Below, piece by piece: positions 9,906 to 19,443 of a stretch of DNA of 64,000 nucleotides. Made by a program: the position numbers and the translations under genes. The DNA is taken from the NCBI RefSeq assembly GCF_000385135.1, contig NZ_ARQM01000011.1, forward strand, positions 558,001 to 622,000. The letters run 5' to 3'. The DNA is from Promicromonospora sukumoe 327MFSha3.1. GTDB lineage: Bacteria > Actinomycetota > Actinomycetes > Actinomycetales > Cellulomonadaceae. Numbering within the stretch: position 1 is the stretch's first letter; every line of letters begins with the position of its first letter. The notes beneath the pieces are model-generated. The model was not told the DNA's origin. It saw only the letters and a program-made list of their open reading frames with translations, and ran no database searches.

Positions 9906-10741
9906 CCCAGCAGGAGCAGGGGCTGACGACGATCTGGGGTGCGGCCTCGCACCAGGGTCGTCGTCGGTCCCTCAACGAGGACGGGTACCTGGCCACCGGC
10001 CGGGTGTTCTTCGTGGCCGACGGCATGGGCGGCCACGAGGCGGGCGAGGTGGCCAGCGCGGAGGCGCTGGCCGCGCTCAGCGGTCTCGCCGACATCGACA
10101 AGGTCGAGCCTGCCCTGGTGGAGGCGTTCCTCGAGATCGCCCAGCAGCGGGTCCGCGCCATCGAGACGGACTCGGGCAACGCGCCCGGCACCACCCTGAC
10201 GGGCGTGCTGGTCGACGAGCGCGAGGACGTGCCGTACTGGCTGTTCGTGAACGTCGGCGACTCGCGTACCTACATCCTCTCGGGCGGGGTGCTCACGCAG
10301 GTGAGCGTGGACCACTCCGAGGTGCAGGAGCTCGTGGACGCGGGCACCATCACGATGGAGCAGGCCCGGATCCACCCGCGGCGGAACGTCATCACGCGGG
10401 CCCTCGGCGCCCAGGACGACGTCCGCGCCGACTTCCGGTACATCCCGGTCACGCTGCACGACCGCGTGCTGGTCTGCTCCGACGGCCTCACGGGCGAGCT
10501 GACCGACGAGCAGATCACGACGATCCTGCTGGAGCAGCCGGACCCGGAGCGAGCCGCCGGGCACCTGGTCAACGCCGCGATCCAGGCCGGTGGCCGGGAC
10601 AACATCACGGTGGTCGTGGTCGACGTGACCGGCGTGGACCACGAGACCTTAGGCTCGTCGACAGCGCCACGGGCGGGGGCGGAGATGGACGAGGACACCC
10701 TGCCGCGAGAAGAGCACGAAGCAAGAACCCAGGGGGTCTGA
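9902..10741 (+). CDS. PP2C-family Ser/Thr protein phosphatase
   Basis: This is a 279-residue soluble PP2C (PstP-like catalytic domain). The metal-binding motifs are visible in order: RSLNEDGY, FVADGMGGHEAG, NVGDSRTYIL, SDGLTGELTD and GGRDNITVVVVD. Unlike mycobacterial PstP it ends soon after the catalytic domain, with no membrane helix. It should remove phosphates placed by the Ser/Thr kinase encoded about 1.7 kb downstream, resetting the FHA proteins around it. The ATG overlaps the stop of the RDD/FHA gene. Confidence 0.95.
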   Translation: MTQQEQGLTTIWGAASHQGRRRSLNEDGYLATGRVFFVADGMGGHEAGEVASAEALAALSGLADIDKVEPALVEAFLEIAQQRVRAIETDSGNAPGTTLTGVLVDEREDVPYWLFVNVGDSRTYILSGGVLTQVSVDHSEVQELVDAGTITMEQARIHPRRNVITRALGAQDDVRADFRYIPVTLHDRVLVCSDGLTGELTDEQITTILLEQPDPERAAGHLVNAAIQAGGRDNITVVVVDVTGVDHETLGSSTAPRAGAEMDEDTLPREEHEARTQGV

Positions 10742-10742
10742 C

Positions 10743-12434
10743 ATGACGGTGCACTACAGCGAGGGTTCCGCGCGGGTGGTGGTCCGCAACAACACGGTGG
10801 TCGTGCTGCCCGGGCCGGCGCCCGCCGGCGTCGTCGACGCGCTCTGGACGGCGCTCGAGGGGCCGGACGGCGGGGTCGCCGCGACCCTCGGTGTGCTGGC
10901 CGCCGGCGGCCTGGCGGAGACGCCGCCGTTCGCCGTGGTCTCGCTCTCCGGGGGCGAGCCGGCGACGGCGGCGCACGTCGCCGTCCGCGGTACCGGCGTC
11001 AAGGTCGTGGTGAGCGCCGAGGGCGCCGGCGGCCCGGTCGAGGTGACCGGTGCCGGCGTCGTCACGTGGTCGGAGCGCGTCGTCGACGGCCCGACGTCGT
11101 TCGCCGTCACCACCGACGAGGCGCCCGCCGACGAGGAGTACCCGGTGCAGGCCGCGGTGGTGCGGGCGAGCGCCCTGCGGCGCACGCTGGTCGAGACCGC
11201 CCAGGCGGCCGAGCTCCCGGCGTCCCCGGTCGAGGTCCCGGCGGCGAAGGCCGAGCCGGCCCCCGCGCCCGTGCGTGGTGTCCCGATCTTCGGGTTCGGC
11301 GGCCAGCCGTCCGGCGAGACCATCGTGCCCGGCGCGCTCGACGTGCCCCTGCTCGGCGGCGAGCCCGACGCGAAGCCGGAGCCGGCCGACCAGCCCGGTC
11401 CGGACGCGAGGCCCGAGCCCGACGCCGCCCCCGAGCCCGCCCCGCTGCTCGGCCTGGGCACCGTGAGCGCCCCCGAGGCGCCGCGCACCGAGGTCGACGA
11501 GGCCACCCAGTTCGGCGCCGACGACGACTACGGCCACCTCTTCGGCGACACCGTGATGCGCCGGGTCGAGGACGCCGCGGTGCGGCAGGGCGAGGACGAC
11601 GACGAGGCCGAGGAGGAGGCGGCGGCCGCGGAGCCGGCGCCCGCCCCGCCGCCCGTGCCCTCGCCCCCGCCCGTGCCGGAACCGCCGGTGCAGCCCGAGC
11701 CGGCCGGCGACTCCCTGATCTCCGGGATCCCGGGCGGCTGGACCCCGCCCAGCACGCTGAGCCCGGCGGAGCCGCCCCCGGGCGTGACGCCGGGCGCCGC
11801 GCAGCGGGCCGCCTCGGTGGGGGACTCCCCGGCCGACGACGTGCCCCTGGACGACCACGACGGCCAGACCATGATGTCGTCCGACATCGCCGCGCTCCGC
11901 AAGGCCGCGGGCGCCGTCGTGCCCAAGTTCTCGGCGGGCATCCTGCCGGGCGGGCCGCAGATCCTGGGCCTCCTGTGCCCCGACGGGCACCCCAACCCGC
12001 CCACGCACGACCGCTGCCGCGCCTGCGGCGCCGAGCTCGGCGGCGACGCCCAGCAGGTGCCGCGCCCGTCGCTCGGGCAGATGCTCGTCACCGGTGGCGT
12101 GCAGCCCGGCATCGGGGGCCCGCAGGTCGTCGAGCTGGACCGCCCGGTCGTCGTCGGCCGGCGTCCGCGCACCAACAACGCGTCGGCGGACCGCACGCCG
12201 CGCCTGGTCACCGTGGCCAGCCCGGACCAGGACATCTCGCGGTCGCACGTCGAGATCACCCTCGAGGAGTGGCACGTGCTGGTCGCGGACCTCGCGACCA
12301 CCAACGGGACCACCCTCCTGCGCCCGGGGCAGCAGCCCCGGCGGCTGCACCCGAACGAGAAGGTGATCGTGGTCGAGGGCGACGTCGTGGACCTGGGCGA
12401 CGGGGCGACCCTGACGTTCGAGGGCATCTGGTGA
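10743..12434 (+). CDS. FHA protein with acidic/proline linker and zinc ribbon
   Basis: This 563-residue protein has a small N-terminal beta-rich domain (about 1-170) I do not recognise. A long acidic, Pro-rich linker follows, with DE-runs around 280-295 and proline runs around 300-320. A C-x-n-C-x2-C mini-ribbon (CPDGH...CRAC) lies near 411-432, and a C-terminal FHA domain (about 455-563) carries VVGRRPR, SRSHVEI and TTNGTTLL. The linker holds GDSLISGIPG at 322-331, the same short motif seen in the RDD/FHA protein. It starts one base after the PP2C stop. It is probably a phospho-dependent adaptor for the secretion motor; that role is inference. Confidence 0.88.
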   Translation: MTVHYSEGSARVVVRNNTVVVLPGPAPAGVVDALWTALEGPDGGVAATLGVLAAGGLAETPPFAVVSLSGGEPATAAHVAVRGTGVKVVVSAEGAGGPVEVTGAGVVTWSERVVDGPTSFAVTTDEAPADEEYPVQAAVVRASALRRTLVETAQAAELPASPVEVPAAKAEPAPAPVRGVPIFGFGGQPSGETIVPGALDVPLLGGEPDAKPEPADQPGPDARPEPDAAPEPAPLLGLGTVSAPEAPRTEVDEATQFGADDDYGHLFGDTVMRRVEDAAVRQGEDDDEAEEEAAAAEPAPAPPPVPSPPPVPEPPVQPEPAGDSLISGIPGGWTPPSTLSPAEPPPGVTPGAAQRAASVGDSPADDVPLDDHDGQTMMSSDIAALRKAAGAVVPKFSAGILPGGPQILGLLCPDGHPNPPTHDRCRACGAELGGDAQQVPRPSLGQMLVTGGVQPGIGGPQVVELDRPVVVGRRPRTNNASADRTPRLVTVASPDQDISRSHVEITLEEWHVLVADLATTNGTTLLRPGQQPRRLHPNEKVIVVEGDVVDLGDGATLTFEGIW

Positions 12435-12480
12435 GGGCCTCGACGGACGAGTCCCCCTCCACCATCGAAGAAGGAGTGTT

Positions 12481-14112
12481 GTGAGCAGCAAGCGGGCGCC
12501 TTCCGCGCCGCCTCAGATCGCCGGGTTCGAGTACAAGAAGCTGATCGGTTCCGGCGGCTTCTCGGACGTGTTCCTCTACGAGCAGCAGCGACCCAAGCGG
12601 CAGGTCGCCGTCAAGGTGCTGCTCAAGGAGCACGCGAGCGACGCCCAGCGGGTCGCGTTCGACTCCGAGGCCGACCTGATGGCGGTCCTGGGCAACCACC
12701 CCTCGATCGTGACCATGTACGAGGCGAGCGTCGCCGACGACGGCCGTCCGTACCTGGCCATGGAGTACTGCTCGCGCCCCAACCTGGGCGCGCGGTACCG
12801 GTCGGAGCGCTTCTCGCTGGCCGAGGCGCTGCGCACCACGATCCAGATCGCCGGCGCGGTCGAGACCGCCCACCGGCTCGGCATCCTGCACCGCGACCTG
12901 AAGCCCGCCAACATCCTGGTGACGCAGTTCGGGCACCCCGCGCTCACCGACTTCGGCATCTCGTCGACGGTCGACCAGGCCTCCGCCGCGGAGGGCATGT
13001 CCATCCCGTGGTCCCCGCCGGAGTCGTTCGGCGACCCGCCCGTGGCGGGCAAGACGACGGACGTCTGGGCGCTGGCCGCCACCTGTTACACGCTGCTGGC
13101 CGGGCGCACGCCGTTCGAGGTGCCGGGCGGCTCCAACACGTCGGCCGACCTGGTCGCGCGGATCGAGCAGGCGCCGCTGCCGCCCATCGGGCGCAACGAC
13201 GTGCCGCCGTCGCTGGAGCAGGTTCTCCGCATCGCGATGGCCAAGCACCCGTCCTCGCGCTACCCGTCGGTGCTGGCGTTCGCCCGCGCGCTGCAGCAGG
13301 TCCAGGTGGGCCTGGCGCGCGACATGACCCCCATCGACCTCCTCGACGAGACCGGTGCGGTCGCGGAGGAGGAAGAGGACGAAGACGGTACGCGGCTGAA
13401 GAACGTCACGGCGATCGACCCGGGGCAGCGACCTGCTCCCGCGCAGTCGTTCGCCGGGGGCGGGACGTCGTCGGGCGGCTTCGCGCCCGCCACGCAGGGC
13501 ACCCAGGGCACGTCCGGCTGGGCGCCCCAGGGCGGCACCGCGCCTGGCCGGTCGACGACGGTGCCCGCCGTCGACGTGCCGGTGGCCGCGGTCGGGTGGA
13601 ACACCCCGGCCGTCGAGGAGACCGTGCACCGCACGCGCGGGCCCGAGGCCCCCGCGGAGGAGCCGCTGGCGGCCGAGCCCGAGAAGTCGTCCCCGTGGAG
13701 CACCGTGGCGCTGATCGCCGGCGCCGTGGTGCTGGTGGCCGTCCTCGTCGTGGGCTGGATCGCGCTGAAGCCCGGCGCCGGGGAGCCCGAGACGGAGCAG
13801 ACCGCGACGGTCGCCGGCGACCCGCCCCCCGCGCCCGGCGTCGGGTACGTGCCCCCGGTCCGTGACCTGGAGGGCAAGGCAGAGGGCAAGAACGCCGTCT
13901 TCACCTGGCAGCCGCCGAAATCCAGTGAGGAGGGCGACGAGTACGGGTACCGTGTGCTGTCGGCCACCGAGCAGAGCCGCTACGAGCCCGTTGTGGGAAC
14001 CACCGTGACCGTGGCCCGGCTCCAGGGTGAGAAGACGTGCCTCGAGGTCGTCGTGGTGCGTGCGGGCAAGCCTTCGGCGCAGCCGGCGCAGCAGTGCGTC
14101 GAGCTCGACTGA
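12481..14112 (+). CDS. Membrane Ser/Thr protein kinase
   Basis: This is a 543-residue PknB-like receptor kinase. The catalytic domain fills about residues 15-285: glycine loop IGSGGFSDV, ATP lysine K45 (VAVKVLL), catalytic loop HRDLKPAN with D139, and LTDFG. A linker of about 120 residues leads to one membrane helix near 409-430, then an extracellular tail that looks like a single fibronectin III-type domain rather than PASTA repeats. The start is GTG at 12481, chosen because GAAGGAG lies 6-12 bases upstream. It is the obvious writer for the four FHA-type readers in this cluster. What its external domain senses is unknown. Confidence 0.95.
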   Translation: MSSKRAPSAPPQIAGFEYKKLIGSGGFSDVFLYEQQRPKRQVAVKVLLKEHASDAQRVAFDSEADLMAVLGNHPSIVTMYEASVADDGRPYLAMEYCSRPNLGARYRSERFSLAEALRTTIQIAGAVETAHRLGILHRDLKPANILVTQFGHPALTDFGISSTVDQASAAEGMSIPWSPPESFGDPPVAGKTTDVWALAATCYTLLAGRTPFEVPGGSNTSADLVARIEQAPLPPIGRNDVPPSLEQVLRIAMAKHPSSRYPSVLAFARALQQVQVGLARDMTPIDLLDETGAVAEEEEDEDGTRLKNVTAIDPGQRPAPAQSFAGGGTSSGGFAPATQGTQGTSGWAPQGGTAPGRSTTVPAVDVPVAAVGWNTPAVEETVHRTRGPEAPAEEPLAAEPEKSSPWSTVALIAGAVVLVAVLVVGWIALKPGAGEPETEQTATVAGDPPPAPGVGYVPPVRDLEGKAEGKNAVFTWQPPKSSEEGDEYGYRVLSATEQSRYEPVVGTTVTVARLQGEKTCLEVVVVRAGKPSAQPAQQCVELD

Positions 14113-14155
14113 CGGACACCGGCCGGTCGGCCGGCTGACAGGGGGAGAGGACGAC

Positions 14156-14854
14156 GTGGGCGATCTCGCGCTGGAGTTCTGTGGCGAGTGGTTCGACCCT
14201 GCGCAGGCAGCGGACGGGTTCGACGTGGGCCGCGAGGGCGACCTCGCGATCGACGACAACCCCTACCTGCACCGTCGCTTCCTGCGCCTGACGCAGGAGG
14301 ACGGGATCTGGTGGCTGTCCAACGTGGGCTCCCTGATCTCCGCGACGGTGTGCGACGCGGGCGGCGGGGTGCAGTCGTGGCTGCCGCCCGGCCACCGCCT
14401 GCCCATCGTCTTCCCCACCACCTCGATCGTCTTCACGGCCGGCCCCACCACCTACGAGCTGACCGCTCAGCTCACGGACGCCCCGTACCACGAGGTCCGC
14501 TCCGAGGACCCCGACACCGGCGCCACCACCATCGGCGCCATCAGCTTCACCACCAGCCAGAAGCAGCTCATCGTGGTGCTCGCCGAGCCCATGCTGCGCC
14601 GCGAGGGCACCGGCCTGAGCGAGATCCCGTCCAGCGCGGACGCGGCTCGCCGGCTGGGCTGGGCCACCACCCGGTTCAACCGCAAGCTCGACAACGTCTG
14701 CGAGAAGCTCGACCGCATCGGCGTCAAAGGACTGCGCGGCGGCCCCGGGGTGCTCGCCACGAACCGGCGTGCCCGGCTCGTCGAGTACGCGGTCGCCTCC
14801 CGCCTGGTGACCCCCGCAGACCTTCCACTTCTCGACCTGAAGGACGACGCCTGA
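14156..14854 (+). CDS. Degenerate FHA-like / HTH-like regulatory protein
   Basis: This is a 232-residue cytoplasmic protein. The GTG start at 14156 is supported by a GGGGGAGAGG ribosome site 6-15 bases upstream; the longer open frame runs back into the kinase gene and is rejected. The first half reads like a beta-sandwich of FHA type (VGREGDLAIDDNPYLHRRFLRL), with a histidine but no canonical S-x-x-H or NG motif. The second half is helical and basic (SADAARRLGWATTRFNRKLDNVCEKL) and resembles a helix-turn-helix. It sits one base before the FtsK/EccC gene. It could regulate or gate the motor; I cannot assign a biochemical function. Confidence 0.8.
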   Translation: MGDLALEFCGEWFDPAQAADGFDVGREGDLAIDDNPYLHRRFLRLTQEDGIWWLSNVGSLISATVCDAGGGVQSWLPPGHRLPIVFPTTSIVFTAGPTTYELTAQLTDAPYHEVRSEDPDTGATTIGAISFTTSQKQLIVVLAEPMLRREGTGLSEIPSSADAARRLGWATTRFNRKLDNVCEKLDRIGVKGLRGGPGVLATNRRARLVEYAVASRLVTPADLPLLDLKDDA

Positions 14855-14855
14855 C

Positions 14856-17800
14856 GTGCGCATCAAGCTGACGCTGAACAGACCCGACGAGTCCGGCGTG
14901 AACGTCGCGGTCACCGCCGACGCCACCGCGACGGTGCGCGACGTGGCCGAGGCCCTCTTCTCGGGCGACCCCACCCGCAACGGCGCCCCGGCGCCCGAGA
15001 ACCTGTCCCTGCAGGTGGTCGGGGACGGATCGACCAGCTTCACCAGCGGTCGCGTGCTGACCCCCACGAGCGACCTGGTCCAGGCGGGCCTGCGCTCCGG
15101 GTCCGTGGTCTCGATCGTCCGGGTCTCCGACCAGTTCGTGAACCCGGGGCAGGACCGCGGCACCGCCGTCGCGCAGCTCCGCGTCCTGGACGGGCCCGAC
15201 GCCGGGCGCGACTTCCCGCTGCCGGTCGGCACGTCCTACATCGGCCGCGACCGGGGCATGGACATCCGCCTCCAGGACGGCCAGGTCTCCAAGCGGCACG
15301 CCCGCGTGGTCGTGGGCGAGTCCATCGAGCTGCACGACCTCGCCTCGGCCAACGGCCTCGTCATGGGCGGCAAGCGGATGACGCGCGCCGTGCTGACGTC
15401 GTCCGACACCGTGACCCTCGGCGAGACCACGCTGTCCGTGGTGGCGCTGCACCGGTCGACGAACATCGCGCCGACCAGCCCGGTCGTCGAGTTCAACCGG
15501 TCGCCGCGCGTGGTCACCCGGTTCGGCGAGATCAAGATCAAGGCGCCCAAGCCGCCCAAGCCCCCGCAGCCGCAGCGCCTGCCGTGGCTGATGATGCTCG
15601 CGCCGATGGCGATGGGCGCCGTCATGTACTCGGTCACCCGCAACCCGATCTCGCTGATCTTCATGTTCATGAGCCCGGTGATGATGTTCGGGATGTGGAT
15701 GGACCGGAAGATCTTCGGCAAGAAGCAGTTCAAGGAGGCGTCCGAGCAGTTCGAGCAGGCCGTCGTCGCGACGTCGGAGCGCATCGACCGCACGCACGCC
15801 GTCGAGCGCGCCGTCCGGCTCGCGGAGCTGCCCTCCCTCGCGGAGTCCCTCGACGCCGTGCGCCGGCTCGGCGGGCTCATGTGGACCCACCGCCCCGAGC
15901 ACCGCGGCTTCCTCTCGGTGCGGTTCGGGCTCGGCTCGGGCCCCGCCCGCACCCTGTTCGACGAGCCGCGCGAGAACGACGCGATCCCCGAGCACTGGCA
16001 GCGGGTCCTGGACCTCCAGGAGCAGTGCCTCACCATCCACGACGTGCCGATGGGCGCCGGGTTCCGGCACGGCGGCAACGTCGGCATCGCCGGGCCGAGC
16101 GGCGTGGTCGAGCCGGTGGGCCGCTCCGTGCTGCTGCAGCTCGTCGCGCTCCACTCGCCCGCCGAGCTCGTCGTCACCGCGCTCACCTCCGCGCGCTCGC
16201 GGGCCGACTGGGAGTGGCTCGAGTGGCTGCCCCACACGGGCTCGCCGCACAGCCCGCTCGGCGCGTCGGACCACCTGGCCGACGACCCGGCGTCGGGCAT
16301 CTCCCTGCTGACCCGGCTCGAGGAGCTCGTCGAGGCCCGGGGCGCCAACCTCGACGGCAACGCGGCTCTCGTGGGCGAGCTCGACGCCGAGAAGGACCGC
16401 AAGGACCCGCCGCCCCCGCCCGTGCTGCCGTCCGTCGTCGTCCTCGTCGAGGACGACGCCCCGGTCGAGCGGGCCCGGCTCGTCCGCCTGATCGAGCACG
16501 GCGCCGCCGCCGGCGTCCACGTGGTCTGGATCGCGCCCACGGTCGAGCAGCTCCCCGCGGCCTGCCGCACCTTCGTGCTCCTGGACCCGAACTCCACCGA
16601 CAACGGCGCGATGACGGGTGAGGTGCACTACGGCCAGCTCGCCTACCCGGTGCGCTGCGACGTCGCCGACCTCGGCACCGCGCGCGAGGTGGCCCGCATC
16701 CTGTCGCCGGTGATCGACATCGGCGCGCCCACCGACGACGAGTCGGACCTGCCGCGCGCGGTCTCCTACCTGTCGCTGGCCGGCACCGGGCTCGGCAAGG
16801 ACGCGGGCGGTGTGATCGAGCGGTGGCGGGAGAACCTGTCCCTCACCCCGCGCGACGGCTCGCCGCCGGTCCGGCGCAAGACCCCGACCAACCTGCGCGC
16901 GCTCGTCGGGCACGACGGCGTCGAGCCGTTCCACCTGGACCTGCGCACCCAGGGCCCGCACGCCCTCGTGGGCGGTACCACCGGTGCCGGTAAGTCGGAG
17001 TTCCTGCAGTCCTGGGTGCTCGGCATGGCGGCCGCGCACAGCCCCGACCGCGTGACGTTCCTGTTCGTGGACTACAAGGGTGGCGCCGCGTTCGCCGACT
17101 GCGTCAACCTGCCGCACACCGTCGGCCTGGTGACGGACCTGTCGCCGCACCTCGTGCGGCGCGCGCTGTCCTCGCTGCGCGCGGAGCTGCACTACCGCGA
17201 GCACCTGCTGAACCGGAAGAAGGCCAAGGACCTGGCGTCCCTGGAGCGCACGGGCGACCCCGAGGCGCCGCCCAGCCTGATCATCGTGGTCGACGAGTTC
17301 GCGGCCCTGGTCGGCGAGGTCCCGGAGTTCGTGGACGGCGTCGTCGACGTCGCCCAGCGTGGCCGCTCGCTCGGCCTGCACCTGATCCTGGCGACGCAGC
17401 GCCCCGCCGGTGTCATCAAGGACAACCTGCGCGCCAACACGAACCTGCGCATCGCCCTGCGCATGGCCGACGAGCACGACTCCAAGGACGTGCTCGGGGA
17501 CGAGATGGCGGCGCACTTCTCGCCGTCGATCCCGGGTCGCGGCGCCGCGAAGACCGGCCCTGGCCGGCTCACCACCTTCCAGACGGGCTACGCCGGTGGC
17601 TGGACCACGGACGAGCCGGAACGTTCCTCGCTGGACATCGAGGAGATGGACTTCGGCACCGGCCGCCGCTGGGAGCTGCCCGCTCCCGAGGTGATCGAGG
17701 ACCGCGACCCCGGCCCCAACGACATCGCGCGCGTGGTCAGCACGATCCGCCGCGCGGCGAACGACGCCGGCGTCCCGACGCCCCGCAAGCCGTGGCTGCC

Positions 17801-19331
17801 CGAGCTGGCGCCCACGTACGACCTGGCGCTGCTGCCCAACCGGCGCACCGACTCCCAGCTCGTCCTCGGCGTGCTGGACAACCCGCCGGCCCAGGCCCAG
17901 CCGACCGTGCACTACGAGCCGGACAGCGACGGCAACCTCGCCATCTACGGCACCGGTGGCACCGGCAAGAGCACCACGATGCGCACCATCGCGGTCTCCG
18001 CGGGCCTGACGCACCGCGGTGGCCCCGTGCAGGTCTACGGCATCGACTGCGGCTCCGGCGGTCTGTCGATGCTGGAGAACCTGCCGCACGTCGGCGCGAT
18101 CATCGCCGGTGACGACGAGGAGCGCGTGGGCCGCCTCCTGCGCCGTCTGCGCGACACGCTGGACCAGCGGGCCGACCGCTACGCCGCCGTACGCGCCTCG
18201 ACGATCGAGGAGTACCGCCGCCTGGCGAACAAGCCCGACGAGCCGCGCATCATCGTGCTCGTCGACGGTATCGGCGCGTTCCGCGACGCCTACGAGAACA
18301 TCACGGCCCGCGGCTTCTCGATCTTCGGCACGTTCACGCAGCTCGCGACCGACGGCCGCCCCGTCGGCATCCACCTCGTCATGAGCGGCGACCGCGCCGT
18401 CTCCGTGCCGCCGTCGCTGGCCTCCACGGTCCAGAAGCGGATCGTGCACCGCATGGCCAAGGAGGACGACTACGTGATGCTGAACGTCCCGAAGGACGTC
18501 CTGACCCCGGCGTCCGCGCCGGGCCGGGCCATCATGTACGGCCAGGAGGCGCAGATCGCCGTGCTCGGCGGCGACTCCAACGGTGCGGTGCAGTCGCGCG
18601 AGCTCGCGCGCCTGGAGCAGACCATGCGCTCGGTCGGCGGGGTGCCCCAGGCCCCCGGCGTCGAGCGGCTGCCCGAGTCGTTCACGCTGGAGCAGCTGCC
18701 CCAGCGCTCGGCGGAGCTGGCCACGATCGGCCTGCGGGACCTGGACATCGCCCCGATCGGCCTGCCGATGCGTGGCCCGCTCATGCTCGCGGGCCCGCCC
18801 GGTTCGGGCCGCACGACGGCGTTCGTGACGCTGGCGACGGCCCTGCGCCGGGCCGGCAGCGGGCGGCTTGTGTACCTCTCGTCGCGTCGGTCGAGCCTGT
18901 CCGTCATGGACCTCTGGGACATGTCGGCGCCCAGCCCCGAGGAGATCGTCGAGACCCTCAAGGACCTCACCGCGGCCCTCGAGAGCGATCGGCTCGCCCC
19001 GGGTACTCTCACCGTGATGATCGAGAACTACACCGAGCTCACGGGCACGCCCGCGGAGAAGCCGATGGAGGCCTTCGTCAAGCTCGCGTCCCGCAAGGAC
19101 CAGCTCGTCATCGGTGAGTCGGAGTCGTCCACCTGGAGCAAGGCGTTCACGCTCGCGGGCCCGTTCAAGTCCGGCCGCAACGGCCTCCTCCTGACCCCGG
19201 GGGACTCGGACGGCGAGACGCTCATGAACACCCCGCTCGGCCGCATCCGCCGCAAGGACTTCCCGCCGGGGCGCGGGTTCCTCGTCACGGCGGGCCGCGC
19301 AACCAAGATCCACGTCGCCCTCCCGGGGTGA
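14856..19331 (+). CDS. FHA-domain FtsK/SpoIIIE ATPase, EccC/EssC-type type VII secretion motor
   Basis: This 1,491-residue protein is the motor of a type VII-like (WXG100) secretion system. An N-terminal ubiquitin-like/FHA region (about 1-210, with SYIGRD, SKRHARV and SANGLV) is followed by two membrane helices near 245-290 and three ATPase modules. Module 1 has an intact Walker A, GGTTGAGKS (706-714), and Walker B, IIVVDEF (809-815). Module 2 has GTGGTGKST (1032-1040), but its Walker B lacks the glutamate (LVDGIG, D1137). Module 3 has GPPGSGRT (1313-1320) with arginine in place of the lysine, so it is probably dead. This matches the known pattern in which only the first module hydrolyses ATP strongly. 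The GTG start lies one base after the preceding stop. Confidence 0.95.
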   Translation: MRIKLTLNRPDESGVNVAVTADATATVRDVAEALFSGDPTRNGAPAPENLSLQVVGDGSTSFTSGRVLTPTSDLVQAGLRSGSVVSIVRVSDQFVNPGQDRGTAVAQLRVLDGPDAGRDFPLPVGTSYIGRDRGMDIRLQDGQVSKRHARVVVGESIELHDLASANGLVMGGKRMTRAVLTSSDTVTLGETTLSVVALHRSTNIAPTSPVVEFNRSPRVVTRFGEIKIKAPKPPKPPQPQRLPWLMMLAPMAMGAVMYSVTRNPISLIFMFMSPVMMFGMWMDRKIFGKKQFKEASEQFEQAVVATSERIDRTHAVERAVRLAELPSLAESLDAVRRLGGLMWTHRPEHRGFLSVRFGLGSGPARTLFDEPRENDAIPEHWQRVLDLQEQCLTIHDVPMGAGFRHGGNVGIAGPSGVVEPVGRSVLLQLVALHSPAELVVTALTSARSRADWEWLEWLPHTGSPHSPLGASDHLADDPASGISLLTRLEELVEARGANLDGNAALVGELDAEKDRKDPPPPPVLPSVVVLVEDDAPVERARLVRLIEHGAAAGVHVVWIAPTVEQLPAACRTFVLLDPNSTDNGAMTGEVHYGQLAYPVRCDVADLGTAREVARILSPVIDIGAPTDDESDLPRAVSYLSLAGTGLGKDAGGVIERWRENLSLTPRDGSPPVRRKTPTNLRALVGHDGVEPFHLDLRTQGPHALVGGTTGAGKSEFLQSWVLGMAAAHSPDRVTFLFVDYKGGAAFADCVNLPHTVGLVTDLSPHLVRRALSSLRAELHYREHLLNRKKAKDLASLERTGDPEAPPSLIIVVDEFAALVGEVPEFVDGVVDVAQRGRSLGLHLILATQRPAGVIKDNLRANTNLRIALRMADEHDSKDVLGDEMAAHFSPSIPGRGAAKTGPGRLTTFQTGYAGGWTTDEPERSSLDIEEMDFGTGRRWELPAPEVIEDRDPGPNDIARVVSTIRRAANDAGVPTPRKPWLPELAPTYDLALLPNRRTDSQLVLGVLDNPPAQAQPTVHYEPDSDGNLAIYGTGGTGKSTTMRTIAVSAGLTHRGGPVQVYGIDCGSGGLSMLENLPHVGAIIAGDDEERVGRLLRRLRDTLDQRADRYAAVRASTIEEYRRLANKPDEPRIIVLVDGIGAFRDAYENITARGFSIFGTFTQLATDGRPVGIHLVMSGDRAVSVPPSLASTVQKRIVHRMAKEDDYVMLNVPKDVLTPASAPGRAIMYGQEAQIAVLGGDSNGAVQSRELARLEQTMRSVGGVPQAPGVERLPESFTLEQLPQRSAELATIGLRDLDIAPIGLPMRGPLMLAGPPGSGRTTAFVTLATALRRAGSGRLVYLSSRRSSLSVMDLWDMSAPSPEEIVETLKDLTAALESDRLAPGTLTVMIENYTELTGTPAEKPMEAFVKLASRKDQLVIGESESSTWSKAFTLAGPFKSGRNGLLLTPGDSDGETLMNTPLGRIRRKDFPPGRGFLVTAGRATKIHVALPG

Positions 19332-19337
19332 CGGGGC

Positions 19338-19355
19338 ATGGGGAGTCCTCCCCAT
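19338..19355 (+). terminator. Short hairpin between the motor gene and the first WXG100 gene
   Basis: ATGGGGAG and its complement pair around a 2-base TC loop, 7 bases after the motor stop codon. It may be an RNA end-stabilising or partial termination signal that lets the WXG100 gene be expressed separately. The roughly 90 bases that follow hold an AT-richer stretch (gaatagttcg) that could be a promoter, but I see no convincing -35/-10 pair. Confidence 0.4.
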
Positions 19356-19443
19356 TCCACCGCGTCACGGGCCATGGAATAGTTCGTGACGTCGCAGAGA
19401 CGGAGGTTGTCCGAGGGGGCAGCCACAGACAAAGGAGCTTGAC

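Noticed and set aside
14724-19355. 1,543-codon open frame on the - strand
   Set aside because: It lies wholly opposite the FtsK/EccC gene; its product is a monotone Arg/Gly/Ala/His-rich sequence with no domain. Long antisense frames arise from the extreme third-position GC.
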